A stretch of DNA of 64,000 bases from Microbacterium sp. H83 (GCF_001650405.1 NZ_LWCU01000010.1:1-64000), one strand, 5' to 3'; shown: positions 49,837 through 59,176, numbered from the stretch's first letter. Numbers and translations: made by a program. The notes: generated from the sequence alone by a model not told the origin.

Positions 49837-51501
49837 ATGAAGCTCAGAAAGTCCCTGATCGCCGTCGCGGCGATCTCCCTGATCGGCGTCTCGGCCCTCG
49901 CCGGATGCGCCGCCGGCGGCTCGACCGACGGCGGCGGCGACGGCGGGGCGGCCCTCACCATCGCCAAGCCCGACGGCGCGATCACCACGGAGTCCAACAA
50001 CCCGTACGTGGGCGACTCCGCCGCGTCGAAGTACGGCTACGGCAAGGTCATCTTCGAGAGCCTCGGGCTCGTGAACCAGACCGGCGACCGCGAGGTCACC
50101 CCGTGGCTGGCCGAGAGCATCGAATGGAACGACGACTACACCGCCCTCACCGTCGTGCCCCGCAAGGACGTCACCTGGAGCGACGGCGAGCCGTTCACCG
50201 CCGACGACATCGTGTTCACCTACGAGCTCGTATCGACCCCCGCGCTCGACACCGCGGGTCTCAAGTTCGAGGGCGCGACCGTCGACGGCGACGCCGTCAC
50301 GCTGACGTTCGGCGAGTCCAAGTACGTCAACCAGGCCCGCGTCCTGCACGTCCCGATCGTGCCGAAGCACATCTGGGAGAAACTCGACGAGCCGGCCACC
50401 GACCCGATCAAGGGCGACGACCTCGTCGGCACCGGCCCCTACGCGCTGTCGAACTGGTCGACCGAGTCGGTCACGCTCGAGGCGCGCGACGACTACTGGG
50501 GCGGCGACCTCGCCGTGCCCGAGCTGCACTACGTCTCGTACGGCGACAACACCGCGCTCACCACCGCGCTGTCGCAGGGCGAGGCCGACTGGGCGCAGGC
50601 GTTCATCCCGCAGATTCAGGAGCAGTTCCTCGACGCCGACCCCGAGCACAACAAGTACTTCGTGGCCCCGACCACCGGCTCGGCGACGCTCTTCATGAAC
50701 CTCCACGAGAAGCCGTTCGACGACGTCGCGTTCCGCCAGGCGCTCGCCTGGGTCATCGACCGCGACGCCTATGTCGACATCGCCCGCGAGGGTGCGAGCG
50801 AGCCCGTGTGGTCGGTGACCGGACTGTCGACGATCCTCGAGGACGAGATCCAGCCCGACTTCCAGGGCGAGGAGTACTCGGTCGACGCCGAGAAGGCGCG
50901 CGAGCTGCTCACGTCCGCCGGCTACACGTGGGACGGCGACGCGCTGATCGACCCCGACGGCACGCCCGTGTCGTTCACGCTCTCCGTGCCCTCCGGCTGG
51001 AGCGACTGGAACACCGCGCAGGAGCTCATCGCGGAGGACATCAGCGAGTCGATCGGCGCCGAGGTGAAGATCGACATGCCCGACTGGGGCGGCTGGGCCG
51101 GCCCGCGCGACGAGGGCACGTTCTCGGCGATCATCCACTGGCTCGAGGACAGCAACACGGCCTACGGCCTCTACACCTCGACCATGGACCCGCGCTGGAT
51201 CTCCCCCGAGGGCATCGCCGGATTCAACTTCGGCCGCTTCGACGACCCCGCGGCGACAGAGGCCCTGAACACGTACGCGAACGCCGCCTCCGACGAGGAG
51301 CGCACCACGGCGATGCAGACGCTGCAGACGATCTTCGTCGACCAGGTGCCGGCGATCCCGCTCGGCGCGCACCCGCTGCTCAGCGAGTACAACACCCGGA
51401 ACTACGTCGGATGGCCGTCGGAGGACGACCCCTACGCGTCGGGCGACCCCACGCAGCAGAACATCGTGATGATCCTCACGAAGCTGAAGCCGGCCGAGTA
51501 G
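49837..51501 (+). CDS. Opp/Dpp-type ABC transporter substrate-binding lipoprotein
   Basis: 554 residues of the SBP_bac_5 (peptide/oligosaccharide) class. Lipobox LAGC near 20-23, then KVIFESLGLVNQTGDREVTP, LTVVPRKDVTWSDGEPFTAD, GTGPYALSNWS and FRQALAWVIDRDAYVDIA. The class imports peptides, but in several bacteria close relatives import cello- or other oligosaccharides. The GH3 glucosidase at the end of this operon points to glucosides. AAGGAGAAGC precedes the ATG. Confidence 0.92.
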   Translation: MKLRKSLIAVAAISLIGVSALAGCAAGGSTDGGGDGGAALTIAKPDGAITTESNNPYVGDSAASKYGYGKVIFESLGLVNQTGDREVTPWLAESIEWNDDYTALTVVPRKDVTWSDGEPFTADDIVFTYELVSTPALDTAGLKFEGATVDGDAVTLTFGESKYVNQARVLHVPIVPKHIWEKLDEPATDPIKGDDLVGTGPYALSNWSTESVTLEARDDYWGGDLAVPELHYVSYGDNTALTTALSQGEADWAQAFIPQIQEQFLDADPEHNKYFVAPTTGSATLFMNLHEKPFDDVAFRQALAWVIDRDAYVDIAREGASEPVWSVTGLSTILEDEIQPDFQGEEYSVDAEKARELLTSAGYTWDGDALIDPDGTPVSFTLSVPSGWSDWNTAQELIAEDISESIGAEVKIDMPDWGGWAGPRDEGTFSAIIHWLEDSNTAYGLYTSTMDPRWISPEGIAGFNFGRFDDPAATEALNTYANAASDEERTTAMQTLQTIFVDQVPAIPLGAHPLLSEYNTRNYVGWPSEDDPYASGDPTQQNIVMILTKLKPAE

Positions 51502-51510
51502 GCAGTCACC

Positions 51511-51542
51511 GGATGGGCGGATGCCGCGGCATCCGCCCATCC
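51511..51542 (+). terminator. Perfect 32-bp palindrome after the binding-protein gene
   Basis: GGATGGGCGGATGCCG followed directly by its exact complement. It lies 9 bases after the stop and 23 before the next ATG. In ABC operons such hairpins commonly let the binding protein be made in excess by blocking 3' decay or partly stopping transcription. There is no T-run. Confidence 0.7.
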
Positions 51543-51565
51543 CTCCGACCGACGAAGGACCCTCC

Positions 51566-52390
51566 ATGTCAGAAACACTCCTCAGCGTGCGCGACTTCTC
51601 CGTCGTGTACGACGTCGATCCGCCCGTCGAGGCGGTGAAGGACGTCACCCTCGAGCTGCGGCGCGGCGAGATCCTCGGCCTCGCCGGCGAGAGCGGATGC
51701 GGGAAGACCACCCTCGCCTACGGCATCCAGCGCCTCCTGCGGGCGCCCGCGGTGATCGCCGGCGGCAGCGTCACCTTCCACGACGCCTCGGGCGTCGACG
51801 TCGACATCAACGCCCTCGGCGTCGAGGCGATGCAGCGGTTCCGCTGGGACAAGGTCTCGATGGTGTTCCAGGGGGCGATGAACGCGCTCAACCCCGTGGC
51901 CACGATCGGCTCGCAGCTGGAGGACGTCTTCGAGATCCACCGCCCCGACATGACCCGTCGTCAGCGCCGTGCCGAGGCCGAGGACCTTCTCGAGATCGTC
52001 AAGGTCGGGCGCCAGCGCATCCGCTCCTTCCCGCACGAGCTGTCCGGCGGCATGCGTCAGCGCGTCATGATCGCGATGGCACTGGCCCTGCGCCCGCAGC
52101 TCATGGTGATGGACGAGCCGACGACGGCGCTCGACGTGCTCGTGCAGCGGGAGATCCTGAAGCAGATCTCGCAGCTGCGCCACGAGTTCGGGTTCTCGGT
52201 CATCTTCATCACCCACGACCTCCCGCTGCTGCTGGAGATCAGCGACCGGATCGCGATCATGCGGCAGGGCGAGATCGTCGAGCTCGCCGCGGCCGAGGAG
52301 ATCTGGACGAACCCGCAGCACGACTACACCCGCACGCTGCTGTCGTCGTTCCCGCGCCTGACCGGAGAGAGAGGAGTGCTGACCCGATGA
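51566..52390 (+). CDS. ABC transporter ATP-binding protein 1 (Dpp/Opp D-type)
   Basis: 274 residues. Walker A GESGCGKTTLAY (about 42-53), the D-type Q-loop region SMVFQGAMNALNPV, signature LSGGMRQRVMIAMALA, Walker B LMVMDEPTTALD and switch HDLPLLL. It lacks the usual C-terminal oligopeptide-transporter iron-sulfur extension. The last codons overlap the next ATG by 4 bases. Confidence 0.93.
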   Translation: MSETLLSVRDFSVVYDVDPPVEAVKDVTLELRRGEILGLAGESGCGKTTLAYGIQRLLRAPAVIAGGSVTFHDASGVDVDINALGVEAMQRFRWDKVSMVFQGAMNALNPVATIGSQLEDVFEIHRPDMTRRQRRAEAEDLLEIVKVGRQRIRSFPHELSGGMRQRVMIAMALALRPQLMVMDEPTTALDVLVQREILKQISQLRHEFGFSVIFITHDLPLLLEISDRIAIMRQGEIVELAAAEEIWTNPQHDYTRTLLSSFPRLTGERGVLTR

Positions 52391-53208
52391 CGACCCTCGA
52401 GTTCTCCCATGTCAGCAAGGTGTACAACGTCCGGGGTGCCGGCCAGCTGAAGGCCCTCGACGACGTGAGCTTCACCCTGACGTCCGGCCGGACGATCGGA
52501 CTCGTCGGTCAGTCGGGCAGCGGCAAGTCCACCATCGCCAAGATCCTCACCCAGCTCGAGGCGCCCACGAGCGGCGAGGTGCGGCTCGACGGCACCCCGA
52601 TCCCGAGGCGGGGACGGGGGCTGCGCGCCTACCGGCAGCAGCTGCGGATGGTCTTCCAGGACCCGTTCGCGTCGCTCAACCCGTATCACTCGATCCGCTA
52701 CCACCTGGAGCGGCCCCTCCGCCTCGACGACGTCGTCCCCCGGGCGGAGACCGAAGCCGAGGTGCGCCGACTGCTCGAGCGCGTGCGACTCGACGCGGAT
52801 GCCGTGATCGACCGCCGCCCGCACGAGCTGTCCGGCGGCCAGCGCCAGCGCGTCGCGATCGCCCGCGCCCTGGCGTCCCGTCCGTCGCTGCTCGTCGCAG
52901 ACGAACCGGTGTCGATGCTCGACGTCTCCATCCGCCTGGGCGTGCTGAACCTGCTCGCCGAGCTGCAGCGCGAAGAGGGGCTGGGCGTGCTCTACATCAC
53001 GCACGACCTCGCCACAGCCCGGCACTTCAGCGACGAGATCATGGTCCTCAATCAGGGGCGCGTCGTCGAGCACGGCGACGCCGACGCCGTGATCCTCGAC
53101 CCCCAGGACCCGTACACCCGCGAGCTGCGCGCCGCGTCGCCCGACCCCGAGGCGCATTTCGCCGCCGCGGGCCCGCACTCGACCGCACCCCAGGGAGGCA
53201 CCCGGTGA
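52387..53208 (+). CDS. ABC transporter ATP-binding protein 2 (Dpp/Opp F-type)
   Basis: 273 residues. Walker A GQSGSGKSTIAKILTQLE, Q-loop MVFQDPFASLNPYHSI, signature LSGGQRQRVAIARALA, Walker B LLVADEPVSMLD and switch His in YITHDLATA. It is the partner of the preceding ATPase. Four-base overlaps on both sides. Confidence 0.93.
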   Translation: MTTLEFSHVSKVYNVRGAGQLKALDDVSFTLTSGRTIGLVGQSGSGKSTIAKILTQLEAPTSGEVRLDGTPIPRRGRGLRAYRQQLRMVFQDPFASLNPYHSIRYHLERPLRLDDVVPRAETEAEVRRLLERVRLDADAVIDRRPHELSGGQRQRVAIARALASRPSLLVADEPVSMLDVSIRLGVLNLLAELQREEGLGVLYITHDLATARHFSDEIMVLNQGRVVEHGDADAVILDPQDPYTRELRAASPDPEAHFAAAGPHSTAPQGGTR

Positions 53209-54305
53209 CCACCGCATCCCCCGAGCTCGGACAGACCGGCCTCGACCCCGACGGCGGTCGCCACGACGCGCTGGAGGTCGGCACGACGGCGACCACGGCG
53301 CAGAGGGGACGGAAGATCGTCCACTGGCGGTTCTTCGCCGGCCGGGCCGCGTTCTACCTGTTCACGCTGTGGGCAGCGATCACGATCAACTTCTTCCTCC
53401 CGCGGTTCATGAAGGGCGATGCGGTCAGCTCGTACCTCGCGCGCAACCGCAACATCAGCCCGGAGGCGGCGGACTCCCTCCGCATCCTGCTCGGCATCGA
53501 CTCGGACAAGACGCTGTGGCAGCAGTACCTGGACTACTGGGGCACGCTGCTTCGGGGCGACCTCGGCATCTCCACCCTGCACGGTCTGCGCCCGGTCGCC
53601 GAGGTGCTGGCCGCGGCCCTCCCGTGGACCCTCGGACTCGTCGGGCTGGCGACGATCATCTCGTTCGCCCTCGGCACGGTGGGCGGCGCGATCGTCGGAT
53701 GGAAGCGCGGCAGCCGCCTCGACGCCCTCATCCCGATCACCACCTTCTTCAACACCATCCCGTACTTCTGGCTCGGCCTCATCGCGATCGCGATCTTCTC
53801 GTCGACGCTGAAGTGGTTCCCGTCGTCGCACGCGTACGACAAGGGCCAGTCGCCGGAATGGAGCCTCGACTTCATCGGCCAGGTGATCATGCACGGCACC
53901 CTGCCGGCGCTCACGATCGTCATCGCCTCGCTCGGCGGATGGATGCTGGGCATGCGCAACATGATGCTCACGGTGCTCGACGAGGACTACATCACGGTGG
54001 CGCAGGCCAAGGGCATGCCGAACCGCCGCGTGCTGTGGGCGTACGCCGCCCGCAACGCCGTGCTGCCGCAGATCCAGAGCTTCGCGCTGTCCATCGGCTT
54101 CATCGTCGGCGGGACGATCGTCATGGAGATGGTCTTCAGCTACCCGGGCGTCGGCAAGCTCCTGCTCGACGCCACGAACGCGAAGGACTTCGCGCTCATG
54201 CAGGGAGTGTTCCTCGTGATCACGCTGTCCGTGCTGATCGCGAACATCCTCGCCGACATCGTCTACGCATACCTCGACCCGCGCACGCGCCAGACGGAGG
54301 CCTGA
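53205..54305 (+). CDS. ABC transporter permease 1 (DppB-type)
   Basis: 366 residues. A hydrophilic N-terminal part (about 1-45), six membrane helices, the characteristic FFLPRFMKGDAV after helix 1 and the EAA-type loop ITVAQAKGMPNRRVLWAYAA. GTG start overlaps the previous stop by 4 bases. Confidence 0.92.
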   Translation: MTTASPELGQTGLDPDGGRHDALEVGTTATTAQRGRKIVHWRFFAGRAAFYLFTLWAAITINFFLPRFMKGDAVSSYLARNRNISPEAADSLRILLGIDSDKTLWQQYLDYWGTLLRGDLGISTLHGLRPVAEVLAAALPWTLGLVGLATIISFALGTVGGAIVGWKRGSRLDALIPITTFFNTIPYFWLGLIAIAIFSSTLKWFPSSHAYDKGQSPEWSLDFIGQVIMHGTLPALTIVIASLGGWMLGMRNMMLTVLDEDYITVAQAKGMPNRRVLWAYAARNAVLPQIQSFALSIGFIVGGTIVMEMVFSYPGVGKLLLDATNAKDFALMQGVFLVITLSVLIANILADIVYAYLDPRTRQTEA

Positions 54306-54306
54306 C

Positions 54307-55413
54307 ATGAGCACTCCCACCTCGACCGACACCACCGCCCCCGACGGCAGCACCGTCCCCACCGGGATGCCGGAGACGGCGACGTTCCGCACGACGACGG
54401 ATGCCGGACCGCAGCGCACCACCTTCTGGTCGCAGCTCGGCCAGGCGTTCGCCATGTTCCGCAACCCCAAATCGGTCGCCGGGCTGATCATCCTCGGGGT
54501 CTTCGTGCTCGTCGCGATCTTCGCCCCGCTGCTCGCTCCCTACGGCCCGACCCAGAAGGACCGCTCGGCGCTGCGTCAGCCGCCGTCGCTCGAGCACTGG
54601 CTCGGGACGACGCACATGGGGGAGGACGTGCTCAGCCAGATCATCTTCGGCACACAGGGCGTGGTCGTCGTCGGCTTCCTGTCGGCGATCATCGCCACCG
54701 TCATCGCGATCACCATCGGCGTGATCTCCGGCTACGTGCGCGGATGGCGCAGCGAGTCGCTCTCGGCGCTCACCAACGTGTTCCTGGTGATCCCCGGCAT
54801 CCCGCTCATCATCATCGTCGCGTCGCAGTTCGAGAACCCGCCGCTCATCGTGATCGCAGCCGTGCTCGGCCTCACCGGGTGGGCGTGGGGCGCCCGTGTG
54901 CTCCGCGCGCAGACCATGTCGCTGCGCAACCGCGACTTCATCCAGGCCGCCCGCGCCAACGGCGAGCCGCTGCGACGCATCATCACGGTCGAGATGCTGC
55001 CGAACCTCATGGCGCTCATCGCGTCGAGCTTCGTCGGCACCGTGACGGCGGCGATCCTCGGACTCACCACGCTCGCCTTCATCGGCGTGATCCCGGTGAG
55101 CAACCTCAACTGGGGCACGATCCTGTTCTGGGCGCAGCAGAACGGCGCCTTCCCGCGGCTGTGGTGGTGGTACGTGCCCGCAGGGCTCTGCATCGCGATC
55201 ATCGGCGTCGCCCTGTCGCTCATCAACTTCGGCATCGACGAGCACGTCAACCCGCGGCTGCGGTCGGCCGGCGAGCGTGCACGTGCGATGAAGAAGAAGG
55301 GCCTCGACGTGAACGATCCCGTGACCGCGGTGCGCAGCATCCCGACGCCGACCCCGACCTCTTCCACCACGAACACCCCGACCACGGATATCCGGAACTC
55401 GAAGAAGCGATGA
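54307..55413 (+). CDS. ABC transporter permease 2 (DppC-type)
   Basis: 368 residues. N-terminal hydrophilic arm, then the DppC helix (VAGLIILGVFVLVAIFAPLL), LGTTHMGEDVLSQIIFG, and the EAA loop DFIQAARANGEPLRRIITVE. The C-terminal tail is Thr/Pro-rich and charged (about 335-368). One base separates it from permease 1; its end overlaps the glucosidase ATG by 4 bases. Confidence 0.92.
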   Translation: MSTPTSTDTTAPDGSTVPTGMPETATFRTTTDAGPQRTTFWSQLGQAFAMFRNPKSVAGLIILGVFVLVAIFAPLLAPYGPTQKDRSALRQPPSLEHWLGTTHMGEDVLSQIIFGTQGVVVVGFLSAIIATVIAITIGVISGYVRGWRSESLSALTNVFLVIPGIPLIIIVASQFENPPLIVIAAVLGLTGWAWGARVLRAQTMSLRNRDFIQAARANGEPLRRIITVEMLPNLMALIASSFVGTVTAAILGLTTLAFIGVIPVSNLNWGTILFWAQQNGAFPRLWWWYVPAGLCIAIIGVALSLINFGIDEHVNPRLRSAGERARAMKKKGLDVNDPVTAVRSIPTPTPTSSTTNTPTTDIRNSKKR

Positions 55414-57674
55414 CCTCCCAGACCCTGACCGACAGCCCGACCGACCTCGACTCCGCCCCGTACCTCGACCGCGACCTGCCGGTCGCGGCGCGCGTCGCCG
55501 ACCTCCTCGACCGCATGACCGTCGAGGAGAAGGTCGGACAGATGCTGCAGCTCGACGCCCGCGACGACCTCGAGGACCACGTCCTGCGGCGTCACGTCGG
55601 ATCGATCCTGCACACGTCGCCCGAGCGCATCCTGCAGGCGAACGCCCTCACGGCGCGGACGCGGCTGCGGATCCCGCTGCTGGTGGGCGAGGACTGCATC
55701 CACGGGCACTCGTTCTGGCCGGGGGCGACCATCTACCCGACGCAGCTCGGCATGGCGGCGACCTGGAACGCGGAGCTCGTGGAGAAGGTCGCGCGGGCCA
55801 CGGCGATCGAGGTCGCGGCGACCGGCATCCACTGGACCTTCTCACCCGTGCTGTGCATCGCGCGCGACCTGCGGTGGGGCCGGATCGATGAGACCTTCGG
55901 CGAGGACCCGTTCCTCATCGGAGAGCTCGCCTCAGCGATGGTGCGCGGGTACCAGGGCGACGGGCTCGACGACCCGACAGCGATCCTCGCGACCGCCAAG
56001 CACTTCGCCGGGTACTCCGAGACGCAGGGCGGACGCGATGCGAGCGAGGCCGACATCTCGCGGCGCAAGCTCCGCTCCTGGTTCCTGCCCCCGTTCGAAC
56101 GCGTCGCCCGTGAGGGCTGCCGCACCTTCATGCTGGGATATCAGACCACCGACGGCGTGCCGATCACGGTCAACGACTGGCTGCTCAGCGACGTGCTGCG
56201 CGGGGAGTGGGGCTACACCGGCACGCTCATCACCGACTGGGACAACGTCGGCAGGATGGTCTGGGAGCAGCAGGTGCAGCCCGACCACACGCACGCGGCG
56301 GCGGCGGCGGTGAAGGCCGGAAACGACATGATCATGACGACGCCCGGCTTCTTCGAGGGCGCGCTGGATGCCGTCGCGAAGGGAATGCTCGACGAGGACG
56401 CGTTCGACGAGGCCGTCGCCCGGATCCTCACGCTCAAGTTCGAGCTGGGCCTGTTCGAGGATCCGCGCCTGCCCGGGAGGCGACTCGACGCGATGGTCGG
56501 CAGCGCCGCCCACGCCGAGCTCAACCTCGAGACCGCCCGACGCTCGCTCGTGCTGCTCGAGAACGACGGCGTCCTCCCGCTCGACGCGACGGCACCGCTC
56601 CGCGTGGCGGTGGTCGGCCCCCTCGCCGACGACGCGCAGACGCAGCTCGGCGACTGGGCCGGCGGCTCGGGGCAGGCCGGATGGCTCGACGGCCAGCCGC
56701 GCGAGATGATCACGACCGTGCTCGACGGGCTGTCGGGCGTGGCCGGGTGGACGGTCGCGCATGCGCGCGGCGCCGACATCCTGACACTCGAGGCCGACCC
56801 TCGCGGGGCGACCTTCCCCGACGGGCAGCCGCGACCCTCGGTCGTGGTGCCGGCGGATGCCGACGAATCGCTCATCACCGAGGCCGTCGCCGCCGCCGAG
56901 GCGTCCGACGTCGTGGTGGCGGTCGTCGGAGACCGGATCGAGCTCGTCGGCGAAGGGCGGTCGACCGCGACGCTCGAGCTCATCGGCGGGCAGAACGCCC
57001 TGCTCGATGCCCTGATCGCCACGGGCACGCCGGTCGTCGTGGTGCTGCTCGCCTCGAAGCCCCTCGTGCTGCCGGCATCCGTGTCGCGGGCGGCCGCCGT
57101 GATCTGGGCCGCGAATCCCGGGATGCAGGGCGGGCGTGCGCTCGCCGAGGTGGTGACCGGTGCGGTCGAGCCGTCGGGGCGACTGCCGATCTCGTTCGCG
57201 CGCCACGTCGGTCAGCAGCCGACGTACTACAACCAGATCCGCGGCCAGCACGGCGACCGCTACGCCGACCTGACACAGGCGCCCGCGTGGGCGTTCGGCG
57301 AGGGGCGGTCCTACTCGACCGTCGCGTACGCCGATCTCTCGCTGACGTCGACCCGGCTGGGCCTCGACGACACGGTCGTCGGCGCCGTCACCGTGACGAA
57401 CACCGGAACCCGTGCGGTGCGGGAGACCGTCCAGGTGTACGTCAGAGACGTCGTGACGAGCGTGAGCTGGACGGACAAGGAGCTCAAGACGTTCCGACAG
57501 ATCGACCTCGCCCCGGGGGAGACGCGGCGGGTCGAGCTGCAGCTGCCGGTCGCCGAGTGCACGATCGTCGATGCCGCCGGCATCCGCCTCGTGGAGCCCG
57601 GCGAGTTCGCGCTCCTGGTCGGACCGAGCTCGCGCGACGAGGTGCTGCTCAGCGCCGGGTTCACCGTGGTCTGA
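55410..57674 (+). CDS. Glycoside hydrolase family 3 beta-glucosidase
   Basis: 754 residues with the GH3 order: TIM-barrel domain containing GEDCIHG, RDLRWGRIDETFGEDPFL, ATAKHFAGY and the nucleophile segment LITDWDNVG (Asp near 276-278); alpha/beta sandwich with SLVLLENDGVLPL; and a C-terminal fibronectin-III-like domain (AVTVTNTGTRAVRETVQVYV). No signal peptide, so it acts in the cytosol on sugars imported by the co-transcribed ABC system. Its last 14 bases overlap the end of the convergent soxR gene. Confidence 0.93.
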   Translation: MTSQTLTDSPTDLDSAPYLDRDLPVAARVADLLDRMTVEEKVGQMLQLDARDDLEDHVLRRHVGSILHTSPERILQANALTARTRLRIPLLVGEDCIHGHSFWPGATIYPTQLGMAATWNAELVEKVARATAIEVAATGIHWTFSPVLCIARDLRWGRIDETFGEDPFLIGELASAMVRGYQGDGLDDPTAILATAKHFAGYSETQGGRDASEADISRRKLRSWFLPPFERVAREGCRTFMLGYQTTDGVPITVNDWLLSDVLRGEWGYTGTLITDWDNVGRMVWEQQVQPDHTHAAAAAVKAGNDMIMTTPGFFEGALDAVAKGMLDEDAFDEAVARILTLKFELGLFEDPRLPGRRLDAMVGSAAHAELNLETARRSLVLLENDGVLPLDATAPLRVAVVGPLADDAQTQLGDWAGGSGQAGWLDGQPREMITTVLDGLSGVAGWTVAHARGADILTLEADPRGATFPDGQPRPSVVVPADADESLITEAVAAAEASDVVVAVVGDRIELVGEGRSTATLELIGGQNALLDALIATGTPVVVVLLASKPLVLPASVSRAAAVIWAANPGMQGGRALAEVVTGAVEPSGRLPISFARHVGQQPTYYNQIRGQHGDRYADLTQAPAWAFGEGRSYSTVAYADLSLTSTRLGLDDTVVGAVTVTNTGTRAVRETVQVYVRDVVTSVSWTDKELKTFRQIDLAPGETRRVELQLPVAECTIVDAAGIRLVEPGEFALLVGPSSRDEVLLSAGFTVV

Positions 57675-58194
57675 GCGCGTCCTCGGCCTGCGCGTCGTCG
57701 GCCTGCGCGTCGTCGTCGTCGTGGTCGCGGAGGCGCTGCGGGCCGGCCCCCCGACTGCCGAGGGCGTCGTCGGGATTGAGCAGCCCGCACGCCTTCATCG
57801 ACAGGCAGCCGCAGCCGATGCATCCGGTCAGCTCGCGCTCGAGTCGCTCGATGCCCTCGCGACGCCTCTCGAGCACGCGCTTCCAGCGGCGTGACGCGCG
57901 CTGCCAGTCGGCGTGGCTCGGCGTCTGGGTGAGCGGGACGTCGGCGAACGCCTGCTGGACGTCGGCGAGCGGGATGCCGAGGCGCTTGGCCACCGTGATG
58001 AGGGAGACCCGGCGCAGCATGTGGCGTGCGTAGCGGCGCTGATTGCCGGGGGAGCGCGTCGAGGCGATGAGCCCGAGGCTCTCGTAGAAGTGCAGCGCCG
58101 AGGGAGCGACGCCGGTGCGCCTGCTCATCTCGCCGATCGTGAGGGGCTCGTCGGGACCGTGGACCGTCCGGTCGGTGTCCGCCTCCGCGCCCAT
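57661..58194 (-). CDS. soxR: Redox-sensitive MerR-family regulator SoxR
   Basis: 177 residues from ATG 58194. MerR helix-turn-helix LTIGEMSRRTGVAPSALHFY ESLGL, dimerisation helix, and the [2Fe-2S] motif CIGCGCLSMKAC (C-x2-C-x-C-x5-C). The C-terminal tail of about 45 residues is rich in Asp, Ala and Arg. An upstream ATG at 58221 falls inside the SoxR box and is rejected; GAGGGAGG precedes 58194. Senses redox-active compounds and activates the divergent operon. Confidence 0.94.
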   Translation of the reverse strand: MGAEADTDRTVHGPDEPLTIGEMSRRTGVAPSALHFYESLGLIASTRSPGNQRRYARHMLRRVSLITVAKRLGIPLADVQQAFADVPLTQTPSHADWQRASRRWKRVLERRREGIERLERELTGCIGCGCLSMKACGLLNPDDALGSRGAGPQRLRDHDDDDAQADDAQAEDALRPR

Positions 58195-58211
58195 CCGCGC
58201 CCTCCCTCGAT

Positions 58212-58242
58212 TTGACCTCAAGTGTACTTGAGGTCTTAGCGT
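58212..58242 (+). promoter_or_regulatory. SoxR box within an elongated promoter
   Basis: CCTCAAGTGTACTTGAGG (58216-58233) is an 18-bp palindrome matching the known SoxR box. It lies between TTGACC (58212-58217) and TAGCGT (58237-58242), a 19-bp spacer, the geometry of MerR-activated promoters. Directed toward the ferredoxin gene. Confidence 0.85.
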
Positions 58243-58286
58243 GACACAGTGACTCGAACCATCCCCCGCTCTGCGTCGGTCGCCTC

Positions 58287-58613
58287 ATGACGTATGTGAT
58301 CGCCCTCCCGTGCGTCGATGTCAAGGACCGTGCGTGCATCGACGAATGTCCTGTCGACTGCATCTATGAAGGTGAGCGCTCGCTGTACATCCATCCGGAC
58401 GAGTGCGTCGACTGCGGTGCGTGCGAGCCGGTGTGCCCCGTCGAGGCGATCTACTACGAGGACGATCTGCCCGAGGAGTGGCAGGACTACTACAAGGCGA
58501 ACGTCGAGTTCTTCGACGAGATCGGCTCGCCCGGCGGCGCCGCGAAGCTCGGCGTGATCGAGCACGACCACCCGATCATCGCCGCACTCCCGCCTCAGGA
58601 GGCCCACGAATGA
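58287..58613 (+). CDS. fdxA: 7Fe-type ferredoxin FdxA
   Basis: 108 residues. Cluster ligands in CVDVKDRACIDECPVDC and CVDCGACEPVCPVEAI, with the conserved ALPCVDVKD N-terminus and the long C-terminal helix after YYEDDLPEEWQDYY. Electron carrier in the cytosol. Likely under SoxR control. Its stop overlaps the next ATG by 4 bases. Confidence 0.95.
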   Translation: MTYVIALPCVDVKDRACIDECPVDCIYEGERSLYIHPDECVDCGACEPVCPVEAIYYEDDLPEEWQDYYKANVEFFDEIGSPGGAAKLGVIEHDHPIIAALPPQEAHE

Positions 58614-59176
58614 CCGATGACCCGGTTCGCGCCGCGTCCGCATCCGCCCCGTCTGCTCCGGCCCCGTCTGCTCCGGCCCCGTCTGCTCCGGTGCCGTCGG
58701 TCGTCGGGGAGGGGCTCAAGGCGGCGTTCCGCGCCCACCCGGCCGGCGTCGCCATCATCACCGCGACGACCCCCGACGGGCCGGTCGGCCTCACGGCATC
58801 CAGTGTCGCGTCGGTCGCCGTGGATCCCGCCGCCATCGTGTTCTCGGTGACGAGGGCGACCGGCAGCGCGGGGGCGATCCTCTCGTCCGACACGTTCGTC
58901 GTGCACCTGATCGACGATGAGCACTCCGCACTCGCGCAGAGCTTCGCGGTGAGCGGTGCCGAGCGGTTCACGCCCGAGCAGGGATGGAGCGCCCTGCCCA
59001 CGGGCGAGCCGTACCTGGCCGAGGCGAGGGTCGCGATGCGCTGCCATCCGATGACGACGGTGGCCGTGGGGTCGTCGACCGTCGTGATCGCCGAGGTCGA
59101 CGAGGTGCTGCTCGGTCAGCAGGGACGCCCGCTCGTGTACGTCGACCGCCGCTTCCACTCGCTCCCCACGGACTGA
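58610..59176 (+). CDS. Flavin reductase domain protein (HpaC-like)
   Basis: 188 residues. An N-terminal low-complexity linker with repeated APSAP units (about 8-31) is followed by a flavin-reductase-like FMN-binding split barrel: RAHPAGVAIITATTPDGPVG LTASS, SSDTFVVHLID and the C-terminal GRPLVYVDRRFHSL. It could reduce flavin with NAD(P)H or use electrons from the co-transcribed ferredoxin. The pairing under a SoxR box suggests a role in redox-cycling stress. Confidence 0.88.
   Translation: MTDDPVRAASASAPSAPAPSAPAPSAPVPSVVGEGLKAAFRAHPAGVAIITATTPDGPVGLTASSVASVAVDPAAIVFSVTRATGSAGAILSSDTFVVHLIDDEHSALAQSFAVSGAERFTPEQGWSALPTGEPYLAEARVAMRCHPMTTVAVGSSTVVIAEVDEVLLGQQGRPLVYVDRRFHSLPTD

Noticed and set aside
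58195..58221. Nine-codon longer start for SoxR
   Set aside because: That ATG lies inside the SoxR box and has no ribosome-binding site; 58194 has GAGGGAGG.
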